DNA of 64,000 nucleotides from JAQIBY01 sp051747965 (GTDB lineage Bacteria > Bacteroidota > Bacteroidia > Bacteroidales > ML635J-15), in the NCBI GenBank assembly GCA_051747965.1, contig JBNJGS010000003.1:11974-75973 (forward strand). The letters run 5' to 3'. Both the position numbers and the translations under genes were made by a program. Every line of letters begins with the position of its first letter. Position 1 is the stretch's first letter. Positions 35,686-44,820 of this stretch are shown here, piece by piece. A model generated the notes under the pieces. It was not told the DNA's origin, searched no databases, and saw nothing but the letters and a program-made list of their open reading frames with translations.

Positions 35686-35693
35686 CAAAAGTA
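35686..35693 (-). promoter_or_regulatory. -7 box for gldB-like gene
   Basis: TACTTTTG on the minus strand matches TAnnTTTG; the predicted leader is about 30 bases. The two divergent transcription starts would cross, so they may exclude each other. Confidence 0.45.
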
Positions 35694-35721
35694 ATGTAAC
35701 TAACGCAAAAAACTAAACGAT

Positions 35722-36564
35722 ATGAAAAAGATTCTCATTGCCTTAATCCTTACAATTTTCAGTTTTACCGGTTTTTCACAGATTTCCGGAGGCCTGTTTG
35801 TGGGTCCAAATCTCTCGTGGTTTGGTGTGGACAGCAAAGTTCAATCCAGTGAAGGAGTCCGGCTTGGCTATACTTTTGGAGCAACAGCAGACTTTCCTTT
35901 CTCAGACAATTTCCTTTTCACGGCTGCCATAAAATACAATGATCTGGGGGGCACCATGAAATACAAAAACGGCGCATTGGTACATCTGTATGATGAGGCC
36001 GTTCCAACACTTGAACTGATAGGCAACAATCAAAACATAGAATACAATCTGCAATACCTGGAATTACCCATAGGCTTCAAAGGCAAAACAAATGAAATAG
36101 GGTTTTTATCATATTTTATGAAAGCCGGTGTTACCCCCATGATAACACTCAAAGGGAAAGCTGATATCACGGCAGGTTCAAATGATTTGTTTACGAAAAA
36201 CATGAGTTTCTTTAATTTTAACTGGTTTATGGGAGGCGGCTTTGAATGGTCACTAACCGGTAATACAAGATTTTTTGCTGAAATTGTTTACACCGGCGGC
36301 ATCGCAGACTTCATCAAAGATGAATTCAGAAGCAATGACTCTGATTTACAAACAACTGTTTCCCCGATAGATGATTTTGAACATTCAGACAGATATGAAA
36401 GTTTCGATGAATTTGAAGATACTTTTGATGATGTCAAAGACGATTATGAAGACAATCCTGATAACAATTCTTTCGAGGGTTTTATTGATGACAACAGCAA
36501 AATTATCCGAACACACCGGGGAAAAACCAATGCCATAGAATTAAAAATCGGCATTTTATTCTGA
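35722..36564 (+). CDS. Outer-membrane beta-barrel protein (PorT-like)
   Basis: 280 residues with a signal peptide (LIALILTIFSFTGFSQ) followed by strands typical of small Bacteroidota barrels: GGLFVGPNLSWFGVDSK, LRYT-like LGYTFGATADF, LQYLELPIGFKGK, FNWFMGGGFEW and FFAEIVYTGGIADF, ending in IELKIGILF. Between the last two strands is an acidic loop rich in Asp and Glu (residues about 210-262), probably facing outward and perhaps binding calcium (inference). No specific function can be given. Confidence 0.85.
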   Translation: MKKILIALILTIFSFTGFSQISGGLFVGPNLSWFGVDSKVQSSEGVRLGYTFGATADFPFSDNFLFTAAIKYNDLGGTMKYKNGALVHLYDEAVPTLELIGNNQNIEYNLQYLELPIGFKGKTNEIGFLSYFMKAGVTPMITLKGKADITAGSNDLFTKNMSFFNFNWFMGGGFEWSLTGNTRFFAEIVYTGGIADFIKDEFRSNDSDLQTTVSPIDDFEHSDRYESFDEFEDTFDDVKDDYEDNPDNNSFEGFIDDNSKIIRTHRGKTNAIELKIGILF

Positions 36565-36582
36565 TACTATTTTTAAGCAAAC

Positions 36583-36612
36583 AAATCCCGATTCTCAGGA
36601 ATTGGGATTTTT
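36583..36612 (+). terminator. Terminator after the beta-barrel gene
   Basis: AAATCCCGATTC pairs with GAATTGGGATTT (one G-T wobble) across a 4-base loop and ends in a T run, 18 bases past the stop. Confidence 0.75.
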
Positions 36613-36667
36613 CTTTTATGGCAAAATCAGATACCATCTAATCACAAAAACAATAAATTACCCGACA

Positions 36668-38320
36668 ATGAAAATATCACTTGCCCAGCTGAATTACAAA
36701 ATCGGTGATTTCGAGTTGAATGTTTCCAAAATAACATCGGCAATAAATAAAGCAAGAGCTCAAAAAAGTGATCTTATTGTATTCTCAGAGTTGGCTGTGT
36801 GCGGTTATATTCCACACGACTTGCTGGAGCAAAAAGATTTTATCAGCAGGGCAGAAAACAGCCTCAAACAAATTGCACAACATGCAAAGGGAATTGCTGT
36901 ACTAATTGGTACACCCCGAATCAACAACAGCGAAACAGGGAAAAAACTTTACAATGCAGCTGTATTCATTGAAAACGGAGAAATAAAACAGGAATTCCGA
37001 AAAACCCTTTTGCCAACCTATGACATTTTTGATGATTACAGATATTTCGAACCAAACAGAGAATTTGACCTGCTTGAATTTAAAGGAAATAAAATTGCAG
37101 TAACCATCTGTGAAGACTTGTGGGATAAGCAGGAGGCTATGTATTCATTTGCAAAAGAACGCCAATACGGTGTATCCCCACTGTCAGAACTCAGCAAAAA
37201 GAATCCTGATTTTGTTATCAATATCGCAGGTTCGCCCTTTTCCTATAATCAGGAAAACTTACGCCGCAACATTTTAATCAACAATGCCCGGGACTATAAT
37301 CTTCCTCTTGTTTATGTCAATCAGGTAGGAGGAAACACAGAGTTGATTTATGATGGCGGATCCAGGGTGTTGAACAGTAAAGGAGAGATCATTAAACAGT
37401 TGCCGCATTTTGAAGAAGCGGTAGACAGCATTGAGATTAAAGATTTCAACAAACGAAACGTTACCGTTTTATCTGAAACATCCAGAATTGAAAAAATGTA
37501 CGATGCCCTCGTGCTTGGAGTCAGGGATTATTTTTCAAAATCCGGATTCAGATCAGCAGTACTAGGCCTTTCAGGAGGCATAGACTCTGCTCTGACCGCA
37601 GCCATAGTAGCTGATGCAATTGGCGGTGAAAACACCTACGGAATACTCATGCCTTCACAGTACAGCAGCTCACATTCTGTTGAAGACGCCGAAAAACTGG
37701 CGCATAACCTCAACATGCCCAATCATACAGTTCCCATCAAATCAGGGTTTGAAACAATCAAATCCAGCCTTGCAGATATGTTTGCCGGTAAAACAGAGGA
37801 TGTAACCGAAGAAAACATACAAGCCCGGCTCCGGGGAGTGATACTGATGGCCGCTTCAAACAAATTCGGACACATGCTGATGAACACATCCAACAAAAGT
37901 GAGGCTGCAGTAGGTTACACCACATTATACGGAGACATGAACGGAGGATTGTCGGTACTCGGGGATGTATATAAATCCGATGTTTTTGAAATGGCAAAAT
38001 TTGTAAACAGAAAAAAAATACTCATCCCAGAAAACAGCATCAACAAACCACCATCTGCTGAACTAAGGCCCGGGCAGAAAGACGAGGACAGCCTGCCCCC
38101 TTATGATATTCTCGACGGAATTCTATTTGCCTATATTGAAAAGAAAAAATCACCTTCAGAAATTATCGACGCCGGATTTTCTGCGGATACAGTGAAAAAA
38201 GTTCTGTCAATGGTAAATATGAATGAGTATAAACGGTTTCAGGCTCCTCCTGTCCTTCGGGTTTCTTCCAAAGCTTTTGGATTTGGACGCAGAATGCCAC
38301 TTGTTGCACGTTATTGGTAG
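36668..38320 (+). CDS. nadE: Glutamine-dependent NAD+ synthetase
   Basis: 550 residues from the ATG at 36668 (MKISLAQLNYKIGDF); an upstream in-frame start at 36602 lies inside the terminator and is rejected. The N-terminal nitrilase-type glutaminase has the catalytic Glu (FSELAVCGY), Lys (FRKTLLPTYDIFDD) and Cys (VTICEDLWD). The C-terminal NAD synthetase has the P-loop LGLSGGIDSALT and NTSNKSEAAVGYTTLYGD. It amidates deamido-NAD using glutamine ammonia. No neighbouring NAD genes are seen. Confidence 0.97.
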   Translation: MKISLAQLNYKIGDFELNVSKITSAINKARAQKSDLIVFSELAVCGYIPHDLLEQKDFISRAENSLKQIAQHAKGIAVLIGTPRINNSETGKKLYNAAVFIENGEIKQEFRKTLLPTYDIFDDYRYFEPNREFDLLEFKGNKIAVTICEDLWDKQEAMYSFAKERQYGVSPLSELSKKNPDFVINIAGSPFSYNQENLRRNILINNARDYNLPLVYVNQVGGNTELIYDGGSRVLNSKGEIIKQLPHFEEAVDSIEIKDFNKRNVTVLSETSRIEKMYDALVLGVRDYFSKSGFRSAVLGLSGGIDSALTAAIVADAIGGENTYGILMPSQYSSSHSVEDAEKLAHNLNMPNHTVPIKSGFETIKSSLADMFAGKTEDVTEENIQARLRGVILMAASNKFGHMLMNTSNKSEAAVGYTTLYGDMNGGLSVLGDVYKSDVFEMAKFVNRKKILIPENSINKPPSAELRPGQKDEDSLPPYDILDGILFAYIEKKKSPSEIIDAGFSADTVKKVLSMVNMNEYKRFQAPPVLRVSSKAFGFGRRMPLVARYW

Positions 38321-38355
38321 AAACAATCACGATGCAGCAATAATAATCATAGGAT

Positions 38356-38387
38356 TTTGAGATTTCTTTTTAAAATGTTTATATTTG
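38356..38387 (+). promoter_or_regulatory. Housekeeping promoter of the small lipoprotein
   Basis: TTTG (38356-38359) is followed after exactly 20 bases by TATATTTG (38380-38387): full matches to both Bacteroidota boxes, suggesting strong expression. The predicted leader is about 38 bases. Confidence 0.75.
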
Positions 38388-38428
38388 TCACAATAGGTAA
38401 TCAATATTTAATAACTAAAACTAATATC

Positions 38429-38821
38429 ATGAAAAAAATTGCTGTTTTATTAAGCCTCGTCGCTTTTGTTTTTGCTTTCACTGCTTGTGGCGGACCAAAA
38501 GATGACGCAAAGAAAATGATGGACAAACAAGAAGACCTCATCAAAATGCAACAAAAAGCTGCCAAAGATGGCAAGCTTGATGAAAAAGAAATTGACAATA
38601 TTGTCAACGAATTTAAAGCTTTCATGGATTATTCCGCTGAACTCGAAGAAAAATACAAAGAAGACTCAGCTGGTAATGAAGAACTCACTGCTGAACTCGA
38701 GAAGCTTCAGAAAGAAATGGAAGGCAAATACGATGACCTGGACATGTCCGACGTTGAAGGTTATGACAAACTCAACGAAAAAATGTTTGAAGTCATGTTC
38801 GCTGAAGAAGAAGAAGAATAA
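38429..38821 (+). CDS. Small acidic lipoprotein
   Basis: 130 residues from the ATG at 38429. The signal peptide ends in a lipobox, FAFTACGG, with the modified Cys at residue 20. The mature part is a highly charged two-helix chain (KKMMDKQEDLIKMQQKAAKDGKL, then AELEKLQKEMEGKYDDL) ending in five glutamates. No domain is recognised. It is a stand-alone unit between a consensus promoter and a strong terminator, which points to an abundant envelope lipoprotein. Confidence 0.88.
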   Translation: MKKIAVLLSLVAFVFAFTACGGPKDDAKKMMDKQEDLIKMQQKAAKDGKLDEKEIDNIVNEFKAFMDYSAELEEKYKEDSAGNEELTAELEKLQKEMEGKYDDLDMSDVEGYDKLNEKMFEVMFAEEEEE

Positions 38822-38841
38822 GACATCCTTTTATGTCAAAG

Positions 38842-38874
38842 AAAGCTATCTGCATGTCAGGTAGCTTTTTTTTT
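38842..38874 (+). terminator. Terminator after the small lipoprotein gene
   Basis: AAAGCTATCTG pairs with CAGGTAGCTTT (one G-T wobble) over a 5-base loop, followed by a run of eight or more T. Confidence 0.85.
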
Positions 38875-38944
38875 GCCGTTAAAATCCGGTTAATGTCAAA
38901 AATATATTCTCCGGTTAACAAATAATCAGTACTTTTATTTTATT

Positions 38945-40189
38945 ATGTTGATCATCCGACTGCTAAAAGAGAGCATCAGTTTTGCCTGGCAATCACTGAA
39001 ATCAAACAAGCTACGAACAATATTATCATTGTCCGGCATTACCATTGGCATTTTTGCCATGATTTCAGTCTTTACGGTAATTGATTCCCTTGAGCGTGAG
39101 ATCCGGAACTCTGTTTCGGAGCTGGGTGATGATGTAATATATGTACAGAAATGGCCATGGGAGTTTTCACAGGATTATCCATGGTGGAAATACCTGAAAC
39201 GTCCGGTGCCTGACATTGAGGAATATCAGGCCATAAAAGAGCGTGCAAAGCACATCAGGTCATGCACCTTTATGGCCAGCACGAGCCAGACCATTAGCAG
39301 AAAAGACCTTTCAACAAGCAATACCGGTGTACTGATAGCCACACATGACTATAAAGACAACAGGGCTTTTGATATTGAGCGGGGAAGATATTTTACTGCT
39401 TCGGAGGCTTTCAGGGGACAAAATCTGGCCATCATCGGCTCCGGTATTTCCAGTGACCTATTTCCCAATACCGACCCCCTGGGCAAGGAGATCAAAATCA
39501 ACGGCAACAAAGTCAGGATTATCGGTGTATTTAAACAAGAAGGTAAAAACATGATGTCCAGCAGCCATGATGAGCTTGTCCTGCTCATGGCAAATTATGG
39601 AAAACGCATCTATGATATTGACAGCGAAAGCCTGAACCCAATGATTATGGTAAGTGCCGCGGAAGGTAGCAGTATAGAACAGATCAATGATGAACTTGAA
39701 ATTATCATGCGCTCGGAACGCAGGCTTAGCCCGATGGAAGAGGCTGATTTCGCATTAAATCGCGCAAGCATGATTTCTCAGGGAATTGATAAAATATTTT
39801 CAACCATTGACATTGCCGGCATCATCATCGGAGGATTTGCCATATTGGTGGGAGGCTTTGGCATTGCAAACATTATGTTTGTTTCAGTAAAAGAACGTAC
39901 CCGCATCATTGGCATACAAAAAGCCATAGGTGCGAGAAACGGTTTTATTCTGACACAGTTTTTATTTGAAGCCATTGTTTTGTCCCTTATGGGTGGAATA
40001 TTCGGTCTTATTATGATCTGGATTGGCACCATAATCGGCAGTGAAGTCAGCGGGTTTACACTGGCACTCAGCTTTAAGAACATTGTGACCGGCTTGTTGA
40101 TAAGCGGTGGCATAGGTATAATATCGGGCTACTGGCCGGCCAGACAAGCCGCACGCCTTGATCCGGTCATTGCCATCGGCAAATCCTAA
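38945..40189 (+). CDS. MacB-type ABC transporter permease
   Basis: 414 residues. The first membrane helix (TILSLSGITIGIFAMISVFTV) leads into a MacB periplasmic core domain (residues about 50-255) containing GRYFTASE and GSGISSDLF. It is followed by three helices of an FtsX domain (GGFAILVGGFGIANIMFVSV, RTRIIGIQKAIGA, GGIGIISGYWPARQAARLDPV). Such permeases export or pull substrates from the membrane with an ATPase and often an adaptor. No ATPase gene adjoins it. The end overlaps mgtE by 4 bases, converging. Confidence 0.9.
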   Translation: MLIIRLLKESISFAWQSLKSNKLRTILSLSGITIGIFAMISVFTVIDSLEREIRNSVSELGDDVIYVQKWPWEFSQDYPWWKYLKRPVPDIEEYQAIKERAKHIRSCTFMASTSQTISRKDLSTSNTGVLIATHDYKDNRAFDIERGRYFTASEAFRGQNLAIIGSGISSDLFPNTDPLGKEIKINGNKVRIIGVFKQEGKNMMSSSHDELVLLMANYGKRIYDIDSESLNPMIMVSAAEGSSIEQINDELEIIMRSERRLSPMEEADFALNRASMISQGIDKIFSTIDIAGIIIGGFAILVGGFGIANIMFVSVKERTRIIGIQKAIGARNGFILTQFLFEAIVLSLMGGIFGLIMIWIGTIIGSEVSGFTLALSFKNIVTGLLISGGIGIISGYWPARQAARLDPVIAIGKS

Positions 40190-41544
40190 ACCATATTAAA
40201 AATAAATCTGGCGAGCATCAGGTAAATACCCAGACCCATGATATCGTTGAAGGTAGTGATAAAAGGACCGGTTGCCAGTGCCGGATCTATCTTAAAACGT
40301 TCCAGCATCAGGGGCACAATCGCTCCAAACATGGTAGCAAAGATGATCACAATCAGCAGAGCGATACTTACCGATAATGTCAGGGCAAAAGATTCCGAAA
40401 ATATCAGGTTGTAAGAGAAAATCAATGAAGCACAGATAAGGCCATTGAGCATTCCCACTGACATTTCTTTCAGAATTCTTCGTGAGGTCCGGCGCATATC
40501 GAGCGTGCCACCGGCCAGGCCCTGTACAATGATGGCCGAACTTTGCACACCTGCATTACCACCCATGGCAGCAATCAGGGGCAGAAACAAAGCAATGCCG
40601 GCAAATTTGGCAAGGTCTCCTTCATAATGTCCAATCACCAGCGCACCGAGAATACCACCGAAAAGGCCAATCAGCAGCCAGGGGATTCTGGATTTTACCT
40701 GTGTCCAGGTATTGTCTGTGGGTTCCACATCATGAGTAATACCGGAAATCAACTGATAATCCCGCTCTGCCTCTTCACGGATTACATCCACAACATCATC
40801 AATGGTAATACGACCGACCAACCTGCCGATACTGTCAACCACAGGCAAGGCCACCAGGTCATATTTCTCCATCATCAGTGCCACTTCTTCAGAATTGGTA
40901 TCGGTATTCACTGTCATGATATCCGGTTCAACCAAATCTTTTACTTTACTGGTGGTTGGTTTAAATAAGAGGTTTTTGAGAGAAACAACGCCAAGCAATT
41001 TTGAGTTATCATCCACAACATAGAGGTAGTAGATCTCATCCATTTCCTGCGCCTGATCTCTGAGTTCTCCCAGGGCTTCCTTAACCGAAAGATTTTCATT
41101 GATGGCAATCAATTCCTTTGCCATCAGACCACCGGCAGTATTGCCTTCAAAATTCAGCAAATCAACAATATCACCTGCCTGCTCATTGTCTTTGACATAA
41201 TAAAGCACTTCCTCACGCTTATCATCAGTCATCTCCTGAATGATATCTGCTGCATCATCAGAATCCATATTTTCAATAAACTGATGAGCAATCAGTTCAC
41301 TGGGAATAACTTTCAGGAAACGTGTACGTTGTTCTTCTTCAAGCTCAACAAGAACATCGGAAGCAATTTTGGGATCAAGCAAAAGGTAAGTGAACCTTGC
41401 CTCCTCCACGGTCAGGTCATCATAAATTGCTGCAATATCCGCAGGATGCAATGAATCCAGAAGCTCCAGTACTTTTTCTTCGTTCTGGTTTGCAATATGA
41501 GCCTTCAGCTCATCTATAAATTCCTGTGTAATTTCAAATTGCAT
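40186..41544 (-). CDS. mgtE: Magnesium transporter MgtE
   Basis: 452 residues. The order is the N-terminal superhelical domain with LHPADIAAIYDDL and IENMDSDDAADIIQEM, a CBS pair (residues about 135-255; VKDLVEPDIMTVNTD, YDLVALPVVDSIGRLVGRITIDDVVDVI), then five membrane helices with the pore segment FLPLIAAMGGNAGVQSS. MgtE is a magnesium channel gated by cytoplasmic magnesium bound between the soluble domains. The start overlaps the rsmA stop as TGATG, so translation is coupled. Confidence 0.96.
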   Translation of the reverse strand: MQFEITQEFIDELKAHIANQNEEKVLELLDSLHPADIAAIYDDLTVEEARFTYLLLDPKIASDVLVELEEEQRTRFLKVIPSELIAHQFIENMDSDDAADIIQEMTDDKREEVLYYVKDNEQAGDIVDLLNFEGNTAGGLMAKELIAINENLSVKEALGELRDQAQEMDEIYYLYVVDDNSKLLGVVSLKNLLFKPTTSKVKDLVEPDIMTVNTDTNSEEVALMMEKYDLVALPVVDSIGRLVGRITIDDVVDVIREEAERDYQLISGITHDVEPTDNTWTQVKSRIPWLLIGLFGGILGALVIGHYEGDLAKFAGIALFLPLIAAMGGNAGVQSSAIIVQGLAGGTLDMRRTSRRILKEMSVGMLNGLICASLIFSYNLIFSESFALTLSVSIALLIVIIFATMFGAIVPLMLERFKIDPALATGPFITTFNDIMGLGIYLMLARFIFNMV

Positions 41545-42326
41545 CAGCTATGCATCTTTTTGCCTATGGCATTACTAATCTCAATAAAATCGTCAACACT
41601 GCACTGTTCCGGTCGCAGTTTCAACCACGGTTCAGAACCTTCGGCACCTTCAGACAAAGGTAATAAAATACTTTTTAGTGAATTACGCAAAGTTTTTCTT
41701 CTTTGATTAAAGGCAGCTTTCACAACACGACGAAACAAAACGGGATCCTCAGGGGATTTCTTGTGAGGATTCCGCACCAGCCTGATAACACCGGATTGCA
41801 CTTTTGGCGGTGGAAAAAACGACCCTTCCCCGACCTTGAATAAATACCGCACATCAAAATATGCCTGCATCAAAACGCTAAGTATGCCATATTCTTTGCT
41901 ACCATGCCCTGATGCTATTCGGCGGGCAACCTCTTTTTGCAGCATAAACACAGCCTCACTGATTTTATCCCGTCTGTCAAGAACAGCAAACATTACCGGA
42001 CTGGAAATATTGTAAGGCAGATTACTAATCAGGCAAATCTGATCTCCCGGGATGTCATCAAGATTCAGTTGTAAAAAATCTTTATATATCAAGTTTTTTT
42101 CCAGCGCAGGGAACTTCTCTGTAAGATAATCACAGGCTTCCTGATCTGTTTCCACGGCATAAAAATCATCGAATCGCTCTATCAGAATCGAAGTCAGGAT
42201 ACCTTTTCCCGGCCCGATTTCAAGAACAGGCAGCGATTTTGGATTATCCAGGGCATCACATATCCTTTTTGCAATTCCCGGATCGGTCAGAAAGTGCTGA
42301 CCCAGTTGTTTTTTGGGTTTAACCAT
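41544..42326 (-). CDS. rsmA: 16S rRNA dimethyladenosine transferase
   Basis: 260 residues. It methylates two adjacent adenines near the 3' end of 16S rRNA. KKQLGQHFLTDPGIAKRI, the SAM site LEIGPGKGILT and the catalytic block SNLPYNISSPV are clear; FFPPPKVQSGVIRL and FNQRRKTLRNSL are also typical. It leads the rsmA-mgtE operon. Its promoter should lie within the first bases of the divergent gene region around 42341-42400. Confidence 0.96.
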   Translation of the reverse strand: MVKPKKQLGQHFLTDPGIAKRICDALDNPKSLPVLEIGPGKGILTSILIERFDDFYAVETDQEACDYLTEKFPALEKNLIYKDFLQLNLDDIPGDQICLISNLPYNISSPVMFAVLDRRDKISEAVFMLQKEVARRIASGHGSKEYGILSVLMQAYFDVRYLFKVGEGSFFPPPKVQSGVIRLVRNPHKKSPEDPVLFRRVVKAAFNQRRKTLRNSLKSILLPLSEGAEGSEPWLKLRPEQCSVDDFIEISNAIGKKMHS

Positions 42327-42377
42327 AACAGACAGTTATTATGGCCGAAATGTACAAAATAGATCTGAAATATTATC

Positions 42378-42385
42378 TATATTTG
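42378..42385 (+). promoter_or_regulatory. -7 box that sets the start of the first UPF0104 gene
   Basis: TATATTTG matches TAnnTTTG and lies inside the longer possible reading frame. Transcription from it would start near 42389, so the GTG at 42404 is the more likely translation start than the ATG at 42341. Confidence 0.5.
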
Positions 42386-42403
42386 CCGCAAAGCAATTCT
42401 GAA

Positions 42404-43402
42404 GTGAGTAAGAGAATACAAAATATACTTAAGTTCTTTGTCTTCCTTGGCATTGGTGCTGTACTTTTATGGCTGGTATACAAAGATCAGGACATTGGCG
42501 ACCTGTTTGCCAGGATGCGAAATATACACTGGATATGGTTTGTTCCTGCTTTGGCAATAGCTCTGTTAAGCCATGTCAGCCGGGCGATGCGCTGGAACCT
42601 TTTGCTCGAGTCTATGGGGAATTACAAGCCCCGCTTAAGCAATACATTTTTTGCTGTAATGACCATGTATTTTGTCAACCTTGCCATCCCTCGTCTGGGC
42701 GAAGTTACCCGAAGTGGCATTGTTTCCCGCTATGATAAGTTGCCATTCTCCAAAGTACTGGGCACCATGGTTACGGAAAGAGCTACAGATATTATCATGC
42801 TGTTGCTGATCACCATTGTTGTAATGATTACCAAAGGCAGCGAAGTCACAAACTTCATCATGAACAATCCGGGGTTTAAGGAAAATCTGCATTTTCTTTT
42901 TTCACCGATTTTCTGGATAATTTTTGTCCTTGTCTCTTTGGCTGTTTTGTTTCTTTTATACTCCGTTGCCAAAGGCAAACTGGATAATTATAAGGTATTT
43001 AAGAAGACCGGTGATTTCCTGAGAAACTTTTTTTCAGGCATAAAAGCTGTATTGCGTCTTCGTAATCCCTGGAAATATATTGGTCACTCTTTATTTATTT
43101 TTCTCGCTTATTTTTTAATGCTTTATTTCTGCTTCCCGGCTTTTGATGGCATGGAGAATATTGACATTTTTGCTGCCCTGACGATTTTTGCTGCAGGCAG
43201 TTTTGGTATGGTGGCACCAGCTCCCAACGGCATGGGTGCCTGGCACTTCATGACCATCCAAACCCTCTTGATTTTCGGTGTGCTTGAAGCAGATGCAAAA
43301 CTCTTTGCCCTGGTTGTCCACGGCCTGCAAACCATTATGCTCGTGGTAGTTGGGCTGATTTCGGTCATCGGGCTTCCTCTGATCAACCGCAACCGCCTGT
43401 AA
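42404..43402 (+). CDS. UPF0104 flippase-like membrane protein (copy 1)
   Basis: 332 residues from the GTG at 42404; a 353-residue form from the ATG at 42341 is possible but would place a -7 box inside the gene. It is a polytopic protein of the lysylphosphatidylglycerol-synthase membrane-domain family: VLLWLVYKDQDIGDLFARM, HVSRAMRWNLLLESMG, FFAVMTMYFVNLAIPRLGEVTR and the loop GMVAPAPNGMGAWHF. About eight helices are visible, with no soluble aminoacyl-transferase domain. Such proteins are thought to move lipids. A divergent paralogue follows at once. Confidence 0.85.
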   Translation: MSKRIQNILKFFVFLGIGAVLLWLVYKDQDIGDLFARMRNIHWIWFVPALAIALLSHVSRAMRWNLLLESMGNYKPRLSNTFFAVMTMYFVNLAIPRLGEVTRSGIVSRYDKLPFSKVLGTMVTERATDIIMLLLITIVVMITKGSEVTNFIMNNPGFKENLHFLFSPIFWIIFVLVSLAVLFLLYSVAKGKLDNYKVFKKTGDFLRNFFSGIKAVLRLRNPWKYIGHSLFIFLAYFLMLYFCFPAFDGMENIDIFAALTIFAAGSFGMVAPAPNGMGAWHFMTIQTLLIFGVLEADAKLFALVVHGLQTIMLVVVGLISVIGLPLINRNRL

Positions 43403-43405
43403 TGC

Positions 43406-44386
43406 ATGTGGAACAAAAAAACCAAAGACCGGCTTCTTAAACTCCTGATTCTGGCAGGAGCCTGGGCGCTGGTTTGGTACCAGTTTTCACGCTCACAGGA
43501 TAAAAATGATGTTCTGGAGATGCTCATCAGTATCCCCCGGGAAAAACTGATTTATTTGTTTTCGATTCTGCTGCTAATGCTGCTGAACTGGACAATCGAA
43601 GCCGTAAAATGGAAATATCTGGCCGGAAAACTTCAGCCCTTTGGTTTTTGGAAAGCCCTCCGGTCTGTTATTAGCGGTGTCAGTATCGGCATGTTTACAC
43701 CCAATCGAACAGGGGAGTTTGCGGGCAGGATCGTGTACCTCAGGCATGAAAACAGGGCAGAAGGTGCTGTACTAAGTATGATTGGCAGCTTTTCTCAGTT
43801 TTTCACAACCATTTTTGTGGGAATTCCTGCCCTGATTCTTTATTTGCTTGTGTTTTCACACGAGGGTGTCATTTCCGGCCGGCTAAGCATTTCTGTCATG
43901 CTTTCTGTTGCAACATCCCTTGTTTTGATGATATTGTATTTCCGTCTTGATCTGGTGTACAAATTTCTACGCAGATTTTCCAGGATAGAAAAGCAGAAAG
44001 AAAAAATCAGGCATTTGAAAACCACCAGCCGCAGGGATTTGCTCCTTTTGCTGGGACTTAGCATACTCAGATATTCTGTATTTATTCTGCAATTTTATCT
44101 TATTTGTATTATGTTTGGATTAAATATCGCATTCTGGCAAGTGTTCCTGGGAGCAGCCAATTTGTATTTTCTGATGAGTTTGCTGCCGGTATTTACCCTT
44201 GGAGAGCCAGGCCTCAGGGGCAGCCTTACAGGGATTTTTTTCCAGGCATTTACAATGCAGATTGCAGGTATTATTTCGGCCTCTGTTTTGCTGTGGATTA
44301 TCAATGTATTATTGGTAGCACTTGCAGGTGCCATATTTTTACTAACACAAAAAATTTTGAACTATGAGAGTAAGACCAGCAGTTAG
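43406..44386 (+). CDS. UPF0104-like membrane protein (copy 2)
   Basis: 326 residues, starting 3 bases after copy 1. It has about eight membrane helices and the family hallmark GMFTPNRTGEFAGR, followed by ENRAEGAVLSMIGSFSQF, and a late loop with PVFTLGEPGLRGSL in place of the copy 1 APAPNGMGAWHF loop. It is clearly of the same family but diverged, so the two may form a heteromer. Its last 23 bases overlap the GNAT gene. Confidence 0.78.
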   Translation: MWNKKTKDRLLKLLILAGAWALVWYQFSRSQDKNDVLEMLISIPREKLIYLFSILLLMLLNWTIEAVKWKYLAGKLQPFGFWKALRSVISGVSIGMFTPNRTGEFAGRIVYLRHENRAEGAVLSMIGSFSQFFTTIFVGIPALILYLLVFSHEGVISGRLSISVMLSVATSLVLMILYFRLDLVYKFLRRFSRIEKQKEKIRHLKTTSRRDLLLLLGLSILRYSVFILQFYLICIMFGLNIAFWQVFLGAANLYFLMSLLPVFTLGEPGLRGSLTGIFFQAFTMQIAGIISASVLLWIINVLLVALAGAIFLLTQKILNYESKTSS

Positions 44387-44816
44387 TGCAGACATCAACA
44401 GCCTGATAGAATTTCAAATGGCCATGGCCCAGGAAACCGAGGGCATTTCGCTTGATAAAAAGGTTTTAAAAAACGGCATCACATCCGTACTCAACGATAT
44501 TCAGAAAGCCCGCTATTTTGTTGCAGAAATGGACAAGGAAATCATTGGCTGCTTTATGGTTACGCCCGAATGGAGCGACTGGCGTGCCGGCTACTTTATC
44601 TGGCTGCAATCTGTCTATGTCAAGCCTGCCCATCGTGGCAAAGGCGTTTTTATTAAAATGTATGATTATCTGAAAGATGTGGTGAAAAACAACAGCGATT
44701 ACCGTGGCATACGTTTGTACGTTGATAAGAACAATGAAACGGCACTGGCTGTGTACAAAAAATCAGGAATGAACCCCACCAATTACGAATTGCTGGAGTG
44801 GTCGAAAACTGACTGA
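44364..44816 (+). CDS. GNAT family N-acetyltransferase
   Basis: 150 residues, one GNAT domain. The acetyl-CoA loop is VYVKPAHRGKGVFIKMYD, and LYVDKNNETALAVYKKSGM is the usual C-terminal part. The substrate could be an amine on a small molecule or a sugar. It overlaps the upstream membrane gene by 23 bases and is followed after 4 bases by a glycosyltransferase, so a joint role in a modified glycolipid is possible (inference). Confidence 0.9.
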   Translation: MRVRPAVSADINSLIEFQMAMAQETEGISLDKKVLKNGITSVLNDIQKARYFVAEMDKEIIGCFMVTPEWSDWRAGYFIWLQSVYVKPAHRGKGVFIKMYDYLKDVVKNNSDYRGIRLYVDKNNETALAVYKKSGMNPTNYELLEWSKTD

Positions 44817-44820
44817 TGCC

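Noticed and set aside
42341..42403. ATG at 42341 as the start of the first UPF0104 gene
   Set aside because: It would place a TATATTTG -7 box inside the gene and add residues not expected in the family; kept only as an alternative.
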